Of a stretch of 64,000 nucleotides of DNA, positions 22,473-31,169 are shown in pieces. The notes under the pieces were generated by a model. That model was not told the DNA's origin. It searched no databases and worked only from the letters and a program-made list of their open reading frames with translations. The first letter of the stretch is position 1, and each line of letters starts with the position of its first letter. Source of the stretch: Sva-07 sp963707515 (lineage in GTDB: Bacteria; Actinomycetota; Acidimicrobiia; Acidimicrobiales; Ilumatobacteraceae); the NCBI GenBank assembly GCA_963707515.1, contig CAVPQI010000002.1:434001-498000 (forward strand), given 5' to 3'. Made by a program: the position numbers and the translations under genes.

Positions 22473-23978
22473 ATGGCGTTCGCGATCGATCCCACCGACA
22501 AGATCGGCGACGAGATCCAGCATCTCGCCGCTCGACGGCTCCAGCAGGCGCTGACCACCCTCGACGAGATCGCCGTGGACCACGGCGCGCTCTCCGAGGG
22601 GGTGCACAAGATCCGCAAGCGCACCAAGGAGGTGCGCGCCCTCGCCCGGCTGGTGCGCGCCGACCTCGGCGATGACTACCAGGTCTTCAACCGCACCGCG
22701 CGCGACGCGGCTCAGACGCTCGGACCGCTGCGCGACGCACACGCCCTGCTCGGCGCGGTCGACGAACTGGGCGAGCAGGCCACGCTCGGGCACGACCCGC
22801 GGTTCGCCCGCGTCCGGCTGCCGTTCGCCGACGATGCCGCGGCAGCGGGCGAGGGGCCGGACCTCGAGGATCGGCTTGCGACAGCGCGGGTGCTCCTCGA
22901 CGACGCGGCGACCCAGATCAAGAGGTGGCAGCTCGATGAGAGCTTCGGCACGGTCGGGCGCGGCCTGCGCGCCGCATACCGCAGGGGCCGCAAGGGGTTG
23001 GCGTTGGCGCGTCGCCAGCCCACCGACGAGCACGTCCACGAGTGGCGCAAGGCGGTCAAGCACCTCTGGTACGACCTCCGGGCGCTCGAGGACGTCGCAC
23101 CCTCGATCGTCGGACCGCTCGTCGACGTCCTCGACGAACTGGCGGAACTGCTCGGTGACGACCACGACCTGGCGGTGATCGTCGAGCGACTCGAGTCCGA
23201 CCCCGATCGGTACGGCGGCTCCGCGATCGTCGATGACATCCGCGACGTGGCGCGTCGCCGCCAGCAGCAACTCCGGACGCCCGCGTTCCGGCTCGGGGCG
23301 ACGGTCTACGCCGAGCGTTCGCGGACCTTTGCCGACCGGATCCGTTCCTACTGGTCGACGACCGTCGAGTACGGCCGGGAGGACGACGTCGTGCACGCCG
23401 ACGAGCGCGATGGCGACCACACCGAGCACGACGGTGATCACGACGATCCGGCCGCCGCCGGCGACGGCGAGCCGGGCGCGGAGCATCTCGAGCGGGAGCG
23501 CAAGTTCCTGCTTCGCGAGCGACCACCGTTGCCCGCTCACGGCGATCACCTGCGACAGGGCTATCTCGCCCTCGACGGCGATGTGGCCGTGCGCGTGCGC
23601 GACATCGCGGGGGAGCGGTTCGTCCTGACGCTCAAGGGTGGCGCCGGCAACACGCGCACCGAGGTCGAGTGTGACCTGACGGCGGACGAGTTCGAAGCGT
23701 TGTGGAGGCACACCGTCGGCCGGCGCATCGACAAGACCCGCTTCCGGGTTGCCGAGGGCCCGTACGTCGTCGAGGTCGACGTGTTCCACGGAGCCCACGA
23801 GGGGTTGCACCTCGCCGAGGTCGAGTTCGGCTCCGCCGATGACCTCGTCGGATTCGAGCCACCCGACTGGTTCGGCCCCGAAGTCACCGATGACCGGCGA
23901 TACGACAACGCCGGCCTGGCGGTCACCCAGCAGATCCCGCCTGCGATCGACCAGGCCGACTCGACGACCGCCGATTGA
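22473..23978 (+). CDS. CHAD-CYTH domain protein (inorganic polyphosphate/triphosphate metabolism)
   Basis: 501 residues, ATG after a strong AGGAGG. The CHAD domain (about 15-295) is His/Arg-rich helical (EGVHKIRKRTKEVRALARLV, VHEWRKAVKHLWYDLRAL). A very acidic linker (HADERDGDHTEHDGDHDD) precedes a CYTH/triphosphate tunnel domain that opens with ERERKFLL, the ExExK signature, and includes VRVRDIAGERFVLTLKGG and TRFRVAEGPYVVEVDVF. CYTH hydrolyses tripolyphosphate or related substrates with Mg2+; CHAD binds polyphosphate. The usual order in bacteria is CYTH then CHAD; here it is CHAD first. Confidence 0.92.
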   Translation: MAFAIDPTDKIGDEIQHLAARRLQQALTTLDEIAVDHGALSEGVHKIRKRTKEVRALARLVRADLGDDYQVFNRTARDAAQTLGPLRDAHALLGAVDELGEQATLGHDPRFARVRLPFADDAAAAGEGPDLEDRLATARVLLDDAATQIKRWQLDESFGTVGRGLRAAYRRGRKGLALARRQPTDEHVHEWRKAVKHLWYDLRALEDVAPSIVGPLVDVLDELAELLGDDHDLAVIVERLESDPDRYGGSAIVDDIRDVARRRQQQLRTPAFRLGATVYAERSRTFADRIRSYWSTTVEYGREDDVVHADERDGDHTEHDGDHDDPAAAGDGEPGAEHLERERKFLLRERPPLPAHGDHLRQGYLALDGDVAVRVRDIAGERFVLTLKGGAGNTRTEVECDLTADEFEALWRHTVGRRIDKTRFRVAEGPYVVEVDVFHGAHEGLHLAEVEFGSADDLVGFEPPDWFGPEVTDDRRYDNAGLAVTQQIPPAIDQADSTTAD

Positions 23979-23992
23979 CCCGCCTTCGCGCG

Positions 23993-24039
23993 ATCTGGGT
24001 CGCGATCGCCGCGGACTCCGCGGCGGATCCGACCCAGAT
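23993..24039 (+). terminator. Hairpin terminator after CHAD-CYTH gene
   Basis: ATCTGGGTCG (23993-24002) pairs with CGACCCAGAT (24030-24039), enclosing a second near-perfect 11-bp GC stem with an ACT loop. It shares the CTGGGTCG arm with the hairpin at 12888. Confidence 0.75.
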
Positions 24040-24081
24040 GGGCGTGCAGATGGCGGTCTCACGGGCACCCTGGAAAAGGAG

Positions 24082-24087
24082 CACAAT
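24082..24087 (+). promoter_or_regulatory. -10 box CACAAT
   Basis: CACAAT plus six bases to ATG 24094. Decides that start over ATG 24086, which is out of frame although nearer an AAAAGGAG. Confidence 0.45.
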
Positions 24088-24093
24088 GGCGCG

Positions 24094-25083
24094 ATGTCCG
24101 CTGTCGCCCTGTACTCGACGAAGCCCTACGACCGGCGGACGTTCGACGCCGCCAACCACGACGCGTTGCAGCTCGTCTACCACGACGTGCGCCTCGGTGC
24201 GACGACCGCCCGGTACGCCGAGGGCGCCGACGTCGTGTGCGTGTTCGTCAACGACGACGTCAGCGGCGACGTCATCGACGTGCTCGCCGACCTCGGCGTT
24301 CGCGGCATCGCCCTACGCTGCGCCGGATACAACAACGTCGACCTCGACGCTGCCAGTACCCGCGGTCTCGCCGTCGTGCGCGTCCCCGCCTACTCACCGA
24401 ACGCGGTGGCGGAGCACACGCTGGCGCTGATCCTGTGCCTCAACCGTCAGATCCACCGGGCCTACAACCGCGTCCGCGACCGCAACTTCGCCCTCGACGG
24501 GTTGGTCGGTTTCGACATGGCGGGCAAGACCGCTGCCGTCATCGGCACCGGCAAGATCGGTGCTCTCGTCGCCCGCCTGCTGTGGCACCTGCGCTGCGAC
24601 GTCGTCGCTTACGACCCGTTCCCCAACCAACCGCTGATCGACCTCGGCGTGCGGTACGTGGGCCTCGACGAGGCGCTGCGCGTCGGCGACGTGATCACCC
24701 TCAACTGCCCGCTGACCGACGAGACCCATCACCTCGTCAACGCCGAGTCGATCGCCACGATGAAGCCCGGTGCGATGATCGTCAACACCGGGCGGGGCGC
24801 CCTCGTCGACACCTCCGCACTGCTCGACGGCTTGAAGTCGGGACACGTCGGATCGGTCGCCCTCGACGTGTACGAGGAGGAGGAGCAGCTGTTCTTCGTC
24901 GATCGCAGCGACGAGATCCTCACCGACGACAACTTCGCCCGCCTGCTGACGTATCCGAACGTGCTGATCACCGCCCACCAGGGCTTCTTGACCAACGAAG
25001 CGTTGGCAGCGATCGCCGAGACCACGCTGGCCAACGTCGGCGACGTGATCGCCGGGCGTCCGTCGCCGAACGCCGTCGTGTGA
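24094..25083 (+). CDS. D-lactate dehydrogenase-type 2-hydroxyacid dehydrogenase
   Basis: 329 residues, the usual length. NAD site AAVIGTGKIGALVARLL (about 147-163). Catalytic set: Arg in NTGRGALVD, Glu in the acidic DVYEEEEQLFF segment, His in ITAHQGFLT. LRCAGYNNVDL and PAYSPNAVAEHTLAL are typical of D-LDH (LdhA) rather than phosphoglycerate dehydrogenase. It interconverts pyruvate and D-lactate with NADH, in the cytosol. Monocistronic between a terminator and a convergent gene 37 bases away. Confidence 0.92.
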   Translation: MSAVALYSTKPYDRRTFDAANHDALQLVYHDVRLGATTARYAEGADVVCVFVNDDVSGDVIDVLADLGVRGIALRCAGYNNVDLDAASTRGLAVVRVPAYSPNAVAEHTLALILCLNRQIHRAYNRVRDRNFALDGLVGFDMAGKTAAVIGTGKIGALVARLLWHLRCDVVAYDPFPNQPLIDLGVRYVGLDEALRVGDVITLNCPLTDETHHLVNAESIATMKPGAMIVNTGRGALVDTSALLDGLKSGHVGSVALDVYEEEEQLFFVDRSDEILTDDNFARLLTYPNVLITAHQGFLTNEALAAIAETTLANVGDVIAGRPSPNAVV

Positions 25084-25120
25084 GCGGTCCGGGCGCCGTG
25101 AGCGCTGTGATCGGTGTGGT

Positions 25121-25813
25121 TCAGACGTCGGCCTGATACGGCGGCGCCGGGTCGTACTGGATGTAGCGCTGCACCGCCCGGGCGTGGCCCGGCGAGTGGA
25201 TCTCGCCGATCAGCCACAGCGCCATGTCGATGCCGGCCGACACGCCCTGGCTGCTGACGACGTTGCCGTCGCGCACCCATCGGGCGTCGCGCACGACCGT
25301 GCAGTCTCCGCGAGCGGCGAGGGTGTCCTCGAACCCCCAGTGCGTGGCGACACGACGATCCGTGGCGATGCCCGAGGCAACGAGCAGGAGTGAGCCGGTA
25401 CACACGCTGGTCGCCCACGACGCCCCTCCACCGACGGTGGCGATCCAGTCGAGGAGGCGCTCGTTGTCCACCTCGCGCCGGGTGCCCACGCCGCCCGGCA
25501 CGAGCAGCACGTCGAGGTGGGGGTGGTCGTCCAGCGTGTGGTCGGGGCAGACACGCAGACCCTTGTTGCAGCGGATCGGCTCGGGACGCTCGGCGATCGT
25601 GACCGCCCGCGTCGCCGGCTCACCCGCCAGCGCCTGGACCATGCCGGAGGCGGTGAACACCTCCCACGGCCCGACGAAGTCGAGCTCCTCGGCGTCGTCG
25701 AACATCAGCAGCCCATAGGTGAACGGTTGTGCGTCACCGGGGGCGGGTGTCGAGGCCGTGGTGCTGGTGCTCGCAGGGTCGGTCGCGTCGGCAGTGTCGC
25801 TCGTCTCGGTCAT
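25121..25813 (-). CDS. DJ-1/PfpI family protein, isonitrile-hydratase-like
   Basis: 230 residues from ATG 25813 (GAGAGG upstream), overlapping the GlxA-type gene by ATGA. A Thr/Ala-rich head precedes FTYGLLMFDDAEELDFVGPWEVF; the nucleophile is Cys in WATSVCTGSLLL, with the acid partner Asp/Glu near DDAEELDF and RVATHWGFEDTL downstream. Family knowledge: isocyanide hydratases and related glyoxalase-like enzymes share this signature. Substrate not determined. Likely controlled by the upstream regulator of the same superfamily. Confidence 0.87.
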   Translation of the reverse strand: MTETSDTADATDPASTSTTASTPAPGDAQPFTYGLLMFDDAEELDFVGPWEVFTASGMVQALAGEPATRAVTIAERPEPIRCNKGLRVCPDHTLDDHPHLDVLLVPGGVGTRREVDNERLLDWIATVGGGASWATSVCTGSLLLVASGIATDRRVATHWGFEDTLAARGDCTVVRDARWVRDGNVVSSQGVSAGIDMALWLIGEIHSPGHARAVQRYIQYDPAPPYQADV

Positions 25814-26811
25814 CGTGGTACCTCTCGTGTTCGTTGGTGTGTGAATCGGCGGCGGTAGGCGCTCGGCGGGGTGCCGAGCGAGCGGAGGAACGAGCGGCGC
25901 ATCGTTTCGGCCGTGCCGAAGCCGCAGCGGTCGGCGATGACGTCGGTCGTCAGGGCGGTCGTCTCGAGTTGCCGGCGGGCGGTGTCGACGCGCACCCGCT
26001 CCACGAAGCGTCCCGGCGAGATGCCGACCTCGCGGGTGAACAGGCGGGTGAAGTGGCGCTCGCTCATCGCTGCGGCGGTCGCCATGGTGGCGATCGTGTG
26101 CGACTCGCCGGGGCGGGCGTGGACGGCGTCGACGACCGTGCGGATGGCGTCGTGTGCCGGCTGCTGCCAGACGGGTGCGGCGAACTGCGACTGGCTGCCC
26201 GGACGGCGGAGGAACATCACCAGCCACTGGGCGACCCTCTGTGCCCGCTCGGCGCCGAGGTCGTCCTCGACGAGCGCCAGGGCGAGGTCGATGCCCGCGG
26301 TGACGCCGGCCGACGTCCACACGCCGTCATGAACGAAGATCGGGTCGGCGTCGACGACGGCAGCGGGGAACTCCCGGGCCAGTTGCGCGGCGCGGGCCCA
26401 GTGGGTGGTCACCCGCCGGCCGTTCAGCAGCCCGGCCTCGCCGAGCAGGAACGCGCCCGAGCACACCGAACCGACGCGGCGCACGCTCGGTGCGGCATCG
26501 CCCAGCCACTCGACGAGGGTTCGATCGTGCCGGGCGTCGCGCACGCCGGACCCCCCGGCGACGAGCAACGTGTCGATGCGCTCGGTGGCGTCACCGGCAA
26601 CGTCGACGTCGACGTCGACGTCGGGCAGGGGGGTGCTCACCAGTGCGAGGCCGCTCTCGCTGGCGATCGAACCGCCCGTCGTCGAGACCACCTCGATGCG
26701 ATAGCTGCCGGCGACCAAGGCGTTGGCGCCCGCGAACACCTCGTGCGGACCGGCCACGTCGAGGATCTGACAGCCCGGGTAGGCGACGAGGAGCACGCGA
26801 CGTTCGGCCAC
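25810..26811 (-). CDS. GlxA-family AraC-type transcriptional regulator
   Basis: 333 residues from GTG 26811. The N-terminal DJ-1/PfpI-like sensor domain (about 1-190) has VLLVAYPGCQILDVAGPHEVF and RVGSVCSGAFLLGEAGLL with the elbow Cys; the C-terminal AraC domain (about 225-325) has two helix-turn-helices (HTIATMATAAAMSERHFTRL and TTDVIADRCGFGTAETMRRS). It probably senses a small metabolite and regulates itself and the overlapping hydratase-like gene. An ATGA overlap couples them. Confidence 0.92.
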   Translation of the reverse strand: MAERRVLLVAYPGCQILDVAGPHEVFAGANALVAGSYRIEVVSTTGGSIASESGLALVSTPLPDVDVDVDVAGDATERIDTLLVAGGSGVRDARHDRTLVEWLGDAAPSVRRVGSVCSGAFLLGEAGLLNGRRVTTHWARAAQLAREFPAAVVDADPIFVHDGVWTSAGVTAGIDLALALVEDDLGAERAQRVAQWLVMFLRRPGSQSQFAAPVWQQPAHDAIRTVVDAVHARPGESHTIATMATAAAMSERHFTRLFTREVGISPGRFVERVRVDTARRQLETTALTTDVIADRCGFGTAETMRRSFLRSLGTPPSAYRRRFTHQRTREVPR

Positions 26812-26880
26812 GGCACGATCTTCCCTTCATCCGTGCGTGGCGTCAACGCCACGTATCCCACCGATCACGCCATCCACATC

Positions 26881-26933
26881 CCCAAATTTGTCCGAGAGAT
26901 CTCGCTCAGCGAGACGATTCGGACAAATTTCGG
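26881..26933. repeat. Single copy of the AAATTTGTC palindrome
   Basis: Left arm AAATTTGTCCGA pairs over 12 bp with TCGGACAAATTT, around a CTCGCTCAGCGAG core. It lies between the GlxA start and the SDR stop, outside coding sequence. Confidence 0.9.
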
Positions 26934-26948
26934 ATTGGCGGGGCTGGG

Positions 26949-27767
26949 TCAGCCGATGCGGATGGAGGTGCCGCCGTCGACGGGGAGGATGGCGCCGGTG
27001 ACGAAGCGGGATTCGTCGGAGGCGAGGAACAGGGCGGCGTTGGCGGCGTCCCAGGCCGTGCCCATCCCGCCTTTCAGCGGCACCCGTTGGTCGCGTTCGG
27101 CGCGCACCTCGTCGAGCGACACGCCGCGGGCGGCAGCGATCCCGCCCACGGCCATCGGCGTGTCGACGAGCCCGAGGGCGATGGCGTTGCAGCGGACACC
27201 GCGCGAGGCGTTCGACTGGGCGATCGACGTCGTCAGGCGGTTGACCGCGGCCTTCGACACCTCGTAGGCCACCTGGAACCCCCCGGCCACCGACGCCGCC
27301 GACGAGATGTTGACGATCGCCCCGTGGCCCTGGGCGCGCATCATCGGCAGGATCGCCCGGCAGGTCCGCCACATCGCGGTGACGTTGACGTCGAGGATGC
27401 GCTCGAAGGCGTCGGCGTCGAGCGAGTGTGCCGGCCCGTCGCCCCGGCCGCCGATGCCGACCACGTTGACCAGCACGTCGACGCGGCCCCACCGCTCGCG
27501 AGCCGCGTCGGCGATCGACTCGCATTGCGCACCGTCGGTGATGTCGGCGACGAAGGCCTCGGCACGGCCGCCGGTGGCGGTGATCGACTCGGCCGTCTCG
27601 TGGGCGCGCTCGGCGATGCGGTCGACGCACAGCACATCGGCGCCCTCGCGGGCGAACGTCGTGGCGATCGCTCGGCCGTTGCCGATCGTCTCGCCCGGTG
27701 TCTGACCGGCACCGACCACGACGGCGGCGACGTCCACAAGCCGTCCGGTCCCCGTTGTTGAAGGCAT
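26949..27767 (-). CDS. Short-chain dehydrogenase/reductase
   Basis: 272 residues from ATG 27767. Nucleotide-binding turn VVVGAGQTPGETIGNGRA is unusual in having an insertion compared with the common TGxxxGxG. NNAG-type motif appears as VNVVGIGG; catalytic Ser in IVNISSAASVAG, Tyr and Lys in YEVSK; C-terminal FVTGAILPVDGG is classic. Cytosolic NAD(P)-dependent oxidoreductase of unknown substrate. Divergent from putA with 59 bases between starts; the shared region holds an 11-bp inverted repeat, so common regulation is possible. Confidence 0.9.
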   Translation of the reverse strand: MPSTTGTGRLVDVAAVVVGAGQTPGETIGNGRAIATTFAREGADVLCVDRIAERAHETAESITATGGRAEAFVADITDGAQCESIADAARERWGRVDVLVNVVGIGGRGDGPAHSLDADAFERILDVNVTAMWRTCRAILPMMRAQGHGAIVNISSAASVAGGFQVAYEVSKAAVNRLTTSIAQSNASRGVRCNAIALGLVDTPMAVGGIAAARGVSLDEVRAERDQRVPLKGGMGTAWDAANAALFLASDESRFVTGAILPVDGGTSIRIG

Positions 27768-27797
27768 CTGCCGATCTTCGCACGCGCCGCCGGTCAG

Positions 27798-27830
27798 CCA
27801 TCCCTCGACCCGCCTACCATCGAGGGATGG
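27798..27830. promoter_or_regulatory. Inverted repeat over the putA start, with -10 box
   Basis: CCATCCCTCGA (27798-27808) and TCGAGGGATGG (27820-27830) are perfect 11-bp complements, 11 bases apart. The right arm contains the ATG of putA, and TACCAT (27815-27820) lies six bases before that ATG. It could be a protein operator or, in a longer transcript, a hairpin hiding the start. Confidence 0.6.
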
Positions 27831-30800
27831 TCGACGCCGCCGACCGGACCCTCGCCGACGACGTCCTCGCCGAGGAAGCGATCGAACTGGCGCGCCAGTT
27901 GCTCGCCGCCGCGGAGGCCGGCGAGGCCCGTCCGGAACGCCGCCGCCGTCAGCGACTGGGCCGCCTCCTGGCCCACCCCGACGGGCGCGACCTCGTCGTC
28001 GACCTCACCGATCGCGTCCTGCGGATCGAGCGCCGACGCGCCGCGGCGCGCACCTTCTCCCGGCTCGTGCGCCGCGGCGCCGCCGCGCTCGGCCCCCTCG
28101 ACGCACTGCAGGCGAGAGCCGGTGCGGTGCTGGCGCCGGTCGTGCCCGGGCTGGTGATGCCGCTCGTCGAACGGCGCATCCGCGCCGAGACGCGCGGCCT
28201 CGTCATCCCCGCCGACGACCCGGCGCTCGCCCGCCACATCGCCACCCGGTCGGCGCAAGGCTTCGCCCTCAACATCAACCCGCTGGGCGAAGCGGTGCTG
28301 TCCGACGCCGAGGCCGGTCACCGCCTCGCCGTGCTCCTCGCCACGATCGGACGTGACGACGTCAGCTACGTGTCGGCCAAGATCTCGGCGCTCGTCGCCA
28401 ACCTCGACGTGCTCGCCTTCGAACACTCGCTGCAGCGCATCTGCGCCGCGCTGCGCACCGTGTTCCGCGCCGCCGGAATGCACACGTTCGTCAACCTCGA
28501 CATGGAGGAGTACCGCGACCTGGAGCTGACGCTCGTCGCCCTGATGACCGTCCTCGACGAGCCCGAGTTCGTCGCCACGCCGGCCGGCATCGTGCTGCAG
28601 GCCTACCTCCCCGATGCCCACGATGCCGCGGCGCGGTTGGCCCGCTGGGCGTGCGCCCGACGGGCCGCCGATCCGACCGCGGGTCGCCTCCGGATCCGTG
28701 TGGTCAAGGGTGCCAACCTGGCGATGGAGCACGTCGACGCCGAGCTCCACGGCTGGATCCCTGCGCCGTACCCGACGAAGGCCGACGTCGACGCCAGCTA
28801 CAAGCGCCTGCTCGACACGCTGCTCGACCCCGCCCTCGCCGACGCCGTCGACATCGGTGTGGCCAGCCACAACCTCTTCGATGTCGCCTGGGCGATGCTC
28901 GCCGTCCGCGAGCACGGCGCCGGTGGACGCGCCGCATTCGAGATGTTGGAGGGGATGGCACCGGCACAGGCGCGAGCGGTGCACGAACGGGTCGACGCCG
29001 TGCGGATGTACTCCCCGGTCGTCGCCGACGAGGACTTCGTCGCCGCCATCGCCTACCTGTCGCGACGCCTCGACGAGAACACGCAGCCGCAGAACTTCCT
29101 CCGCGCCCTGTTCGAGCTGTCCTCCGGTTCGGCGACGTTCGACGAACAGGCGTCGGCCTTCCGCGAGTCGGTCGCGGCGCGGCACACCGTGTCGATCAAT
29201 CGCCGTCGATGGGCGCAGCCGACGACGGCGGGGGTCTTCGCCAACGAGCCCGAGAGCGATTTCACCGACCCGCAGGTCCGCGCCCGCTTCGTCCGCGACC
29301 TCGACATGCCGCTGCCCCCCGACCCGCCGCGGGTGCGCTCGGTCGACGAGATCGACGAGATCATCGGTGCGGTCGCAGCCACCGTCGACGAGCACCCGTC
29401 GGCCGATCGCCGGCGCGCCTGGCTCCTCGACACGGCGGCGGTGATGCGCGACGAGCGGTCGGCGATCGTCGCGGCGATGGCCCGCGAGACGGGAAAGACC
29501 GTGCGCGAGGGCGATCCCGAGGTCAGCGAGGCGATCGACTTCTGCGAGTACTACGGCGGCGACGGCATCGATCGGCTCGAGGCGGCCGAGCACGCCGGGC
29601 TCGGGGTGCGCGCCCGCGGCGTCGTGTGCGTGATCGCACCCTGGAACTTCCCGTATGCGATCCCGGTCGGCGGGGTCGCCGCGGCGCTCGCCGCCGGCAA
29701 CTCGGTGATCCTCAAGCCGGCCCCGGAAGCGGTGCGTGTCGGTGCACTGATCGCCGAGCACTTCTGGCGTGGCGGGGTGCCGGGCGATCGATTGCGGCTC
29801 GTCGTGTGCGCCGATGGTGAGGTGGGGCAGCGGCTGGTGACCCACCCGCTGATCGACACGGTGGTGCTCACGGGGTCGATGGCGACGGCGTCGATGTTCC
29901 TCGACTGGCAGCCGCACCGGCGGGTGCTCGCCGAGACGAGCGGCAAGAACGCCATCGTCGTCACCGAGACTGCCGACCTCGACGACGCGATCGCCGACCT
30001 CGTCCGCTCGGCGTTCGGTCACGCCGGTCAGAAATGCTCGGCGGCGAGCCTGGCGATCGTCGAGGCGCCGGTGTACGACAGCCCGGCGTTCCTGCCCCGT
30101 CTGCGCGAGGCGGTGTCGAGCCTGCGCGTCGGGCCGGCGACCGACGTGGCGACCATGGTGGGTCCGGTCATCTCGCAACCGGGCGGTGTGCTCCATCGGG
30201 CGTTGACGTCGCTGGACGCGGGGGAGTCGTGGCTCGTCGAGCCACGATCGCTCGACGCCGACGGACCGCTGGCCGACCGTGTGTGGACACCTGGTGTCCG
30301 CGTCGGCGTCCGGCCCGGTTCGTGGTTCCACCTCACGGAGTGCTTCGGGCCGGTGCTCGGCGTGATGCGCGCCACCGACCTCGACCACGCCATCGACCTC
30401 CAGAACGCCACGCCGTTCGGGCTGACGGGCGGAATCCACGCCCTCGACCCGATCGAGATCGAGCACTGGCTCAGCCGGGTCGAGGTCGGCAATGCGTACG
30501 TCAACCGGGTGACGACCGGTGCGGTCGTGCGTCGCCAGCCGTTCGGCGGCTGGAAGCAATCGAGGGCCGGTGGTGGTGCCAAGGCCGGCGGTCCCGGCTA
30601 CGTGCTGCAGTTCGCCCGGCTGCGCGACCACGAACACGAGCGCGGGCAGCGTCTCGCTCGCGCCGAACGTTCCTACCGCGCCGCATGGGGGGCCGAGTTC
30701 TCCCGGGCGCACGATCCGAGCGCGTTGCGTGCCGAGTCGAACATCTTGCGCTACGTGCCGCTGGGAACCGTCGCCGTACGTCACGACGGCACCGATCCGT

Positions 30801-31090
30801 CGTCGATGGACCTGATTCGGCTGGCGGCGGAGGTCGCCGGCGTCGGGTTGATCGAGTCGGACAGCCGCGCGGAGGACGACGAGCGCTTCGCCTCGCGAAC
30901 CCGCCACGTCGACCGGGTGCGGGCGTTGACGCCGCTCGCTGACGACGCCCGACGGATCTTCCATCGCCACAACGTCGCCGTGGACGACGACCCGCCGGTG
31001 GCCGTCGGCAACGTCGAGTTGCGCCGGTGGGTCAAGGAGCAGGCGATCTCGCGCACGTTGCACCGACACGGCCGCTTGCCGTCGACGTGA
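27827..31090 (+). CDS. putA: Bifunctional proline dehydrogenase / L-glutamate gamma-semialdehyde dehydrogenase
   Basis: 1087 residues, fused PutA without an N-terminal DNA-binding domain. PRODH barrel at about 110-440 (INPLGEAVLSDAEAG, VKGANLAMEHVDAE, YKRLLDTLLDP, GVASHNLFDVAWA). P5C dehydrogenase at about 520-980: CVIAPWNFPYAIPVGGVAAAL, ETSGKNAIVV with the general base Glu, and GHAGQKCSAASLAIV with nucleophile Cys737. It oxidises proline to glutamate with FAD then NAD+, feeding electrons to the membrane. The C-terminal 100 residues form an extra domain. ATG 27827 is set by the -10 box; no regulator gene adjoins. Confidence 0.94.
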   Translation: MVDAADRTLADDVLAEEAIELARQLLAAAEAGEARPERRRRQRLGRLLAHPDGRDLVVDLTDRVLRIERRRAAARTFSRLVRRGAAALGPLDALQARAGAVLAPVVPGLVMPLVERRIRAETRGLVIPADDPALARHIATRSAQGFALNINPLGEAVLSDAEAGHRLAVLLATIGRDDVSYVSAKISALVANLDVLAFEHSLQRICAALRTVFRAAGMHTFVNLDMEEYRDLELTLVALMTVLDEPEFVATPAGIVLQAYLPDAHDAAARLARWACARRAADPTAGRLRIRVVKGANLAMEHVDAELHGWIPAPYPTKADVDASYKRLLDTLLDPALADAVDIGVASHNLFDVAWAMLAVREHGAGGRAAFEMLEGMAPAQARAVHERVDAVRMYSPVVADEDFVAAIAYLSRRLDENTQPQNFLRALFELSSGSATFDEQASAFRESVAARHTVSINRRRWAQPTTAGVFANEPESDFTDPQVRARFVRDLDMPLPPDPPRVRSVDEIDEIIGAVAATVDEHPSADRRRAWLLDTAAVMRDERSAIVAAMARETGKTVREGDPEVSEAIDFCEYYGGDGIDRLEAAEHAGLGVRARGVVCVIAPWNFPYAIPVGGVAAALAAGNSVILKPAPEAVRVGALIAEHFWRGGVPGDRLRLVVCADGEVGQRLVTHPLIDTVVLTGSMATASMFLDWQPHRRVLAETSGKNAIVVTETADLDDAIADLVRSAFGHAGQKCSAASLAIVEAPVYDSPAFLPRLREAVSSLRVGPATDVATMVGPVISQPGGVLHRALTSLDAGESWLVEPRSLDADGPLADRVWTPGVRVGVRPGSWFHLTECFGPVLGVMRATDLDHAIDLQNATPFGLTGGIHALDPIEIEHWLSRVEVGNAYVNRVTTGAVVRRQPFGGWKQSRAGGGAKAGGPGYVLQFARLRDHEHERGQRLARAERSYRAAWGAEFSRAHDPSALRAESNILRYVPLGTVAVRHDGTDPSSMDLIRLAAEVAGVGLIESDSRAEDDERFASRTRHVDRVRALTPLADDARRIFHRHNVAVDDDPPVAVGNVELRRWVKEQAISRTLHRHGRLPST

Positions 31091-31142
31091 CGCCGCACCA
31101 TCCGCACCATCCGCACCATCCGCAGCAGGTGATGTGTAGCGA

Positions 31143-31169
31143 AGGAATCTATTTCCTAGACTAACGATC
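31143..31169 (+). promoter_or_regulatory. Promoter with MarR-type operator
   Basis: AGGAA/TTCCT inverted repeat (31143-31157) abuts TAGACT (31157-31162), which is seven bases before GTG 31170. The overlap of palindrome and -10 box suits autorepression by the MarR protein. A 9-bp CGCACCATC repeat (31093-31125) precedes it. Confidence 0.55.

Noticed and set aside
31093..31125. CGCACCATC repeat as a regulatory array
   Set aside because: Only three 9-base copies directly after putA; too short to claim a function.
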